A stretch of 64,000 nucleotides of DNA from Sphingomonas prati. GTDB lineage: Bacteria; Pseudomonadota; Alphaproteobacteria; Sphingomonadales; Sphingomonadaceae. Under the pieces are notes generated by a model, which saw only the letters and a list, made by a program, of their open reading frames with translations, searched no databases and was not told the origin of the DNA. The first letter of the stretch is position 1. The number at the start of each line of letters is the position of its first letter. The stretch covers positions 248,001 through 312,000 of the forward strand of contig NZ_BMJP01000003.1 in assembly GCF_014643515.1 (NCBI RefSeq), given 5' to 3'. This document shows positions 63,700 to 64,000 of this stretch, piece by piece. A program made the position numbers and the translations under genes.

Positions 63700-64000
63700 T
63701 CACGCCGCGGCCGGCGTCAGGAGTTCCAGATACCGGTCGGCCGCATGCGCCGTCGTGAACTGCCCCAGCCAGCCGTCGGCGGGCGGAGCCGCGGGCGCGC
63801 GTTCCGACAGCACGCGCAGCATCTCGGTCGCCAGCCGGTCGCTGTCGCCGACCGGGATCAGCGTACCGTACCGCCCACCGGCCAGCGCTTCCGCGGGGCC
63901 GGACGGGCAATCGGTAGCGATCACCGGCGTGCCGACCGCCATCGCTTCGATCACGACATTGGCCAGGCTTTCGAAATCGGACGACAGCACCAGCAGCGCG
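63700..64000 (-). CDS. Glycosyltransferase family 4 protein (N-terminal part outside window)
   Basis: Only the C-terminal 99 residues are visible; the frame runs off the window edge. [20 protein letters not shown] contains the E-x7-E retaining motif of GT4 enzymes and is followed by [17 protein letters not shown], the usual donor-site region. It is the fourth such enzyme in the locus. Confidence 0.85.
   Translation of the reverse strand, partial: ALLVLSSDFESLANVVIEAMAVGTPVIATDCPSGPAEALAGGRYGTLIPVGDSDRLATEMLRVLSERAPAAPPADGWLGQFTTAHAADRYLELLTPAAA

Overview
The window is GC-rich, densely packed chromosomal DNA from an alphaproteobacterium, most likely a sphingomonad (Sphingomonas or a close relative). 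This rests on: a SPAP/PafA-type alkaline phosphatase, a methionine synthase split into two genes next to a SahR-like regulator, a DUF5818-like small protein, NodT-type efflux lipoproteins, a sphingan-like exopolysaccharide locus, and intergenic inverted repeats built on TTCGAGCCTGTCGAGAAC and GTCCAT..GAGCGAAGTCGAG. No rRNA, tRNA, CRISPR array, transposase, integrase or phage gene was seen. All assignments come from reading the sequence; no database search was run.

Layout. 1-4.4 kb: tail of a von Willebrand factor A protein, a membrane-anchored metallo-beta-lactamase-fold hydrolase, a small outer-membrane barrel and class I fumarase. 4.4-8.3 kb: an AT-richer control region with tandem NrdR boxes, a consensus DnaA box and a third NrdR box, then nrdA-nrdB and a 49-aa glycine-rich protein. 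8.3-11.5 kb: a small secreted protein, lepA, and a glycine-zipper protein, with two copies of a multi-hairpin repeat at the 3' ends of the last two. 11.6-13.1 kb: a divergent LuxR-type response regulator and a degenerate receiver/HPt-like protein. 13.4-14.8 kb: a polysaccharide-priming sugar transferase. 14.9-18.8 kb: an overlapping trehalose operon otsB-GH15-otsA. 19-27.9 kb: prfC, an RND efflux operon, and two small membrane proteins. 27.9-29.4 kb: two related mini membrane proteins (one only 54 aa), a small secreted protein and a SnoaL-like protein. 29.5-38.2 kb: a FadJ-like beta-oxidation protein, class II aldolase, an SDR/DUF5818/racemase operon, a DsbD-like reductase and the alkaline phosphatase. 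38.5-45.5 kb: a beta-helix protein and the methionine-cycle cluster sahR-metF-metH1-metH2. 45.6-47.0 kb: MlaA-like protein and a small lipoprotein.

47.2-64 kb (window end) is an exopolysaccharide locus. It has export and chain-length genes (Wza, outer-membrane barrel, Wzz/GumC, BY-kinase) in one overlapping operon with a DegT aminotransferase and a PhyH-type dioxygenase. It also has a WecG/TagA transferase, four GT4-like glycosyltransferases (one cut by the window end), a Wzy-like polymerase, a Wzx flippase, and a lipoprotein with a glycoside-hydrolase-like core and RTX-type calcium-binding repeats. The priming transferase at 13.4 kb is the only such enzyme visible and may serve this locus.

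The most interesting items are the nested DnaA/NrdR control region with the compositional break in the 5' end of nrdA, the PhyH-DegT pair and RTX glycosidase-like lipoprotein in the polysaccharide locus, the pseudo-receiver/HPt partner of a LuxR regulator, the two related mini membrane proteins, and the repeats at gene ends.
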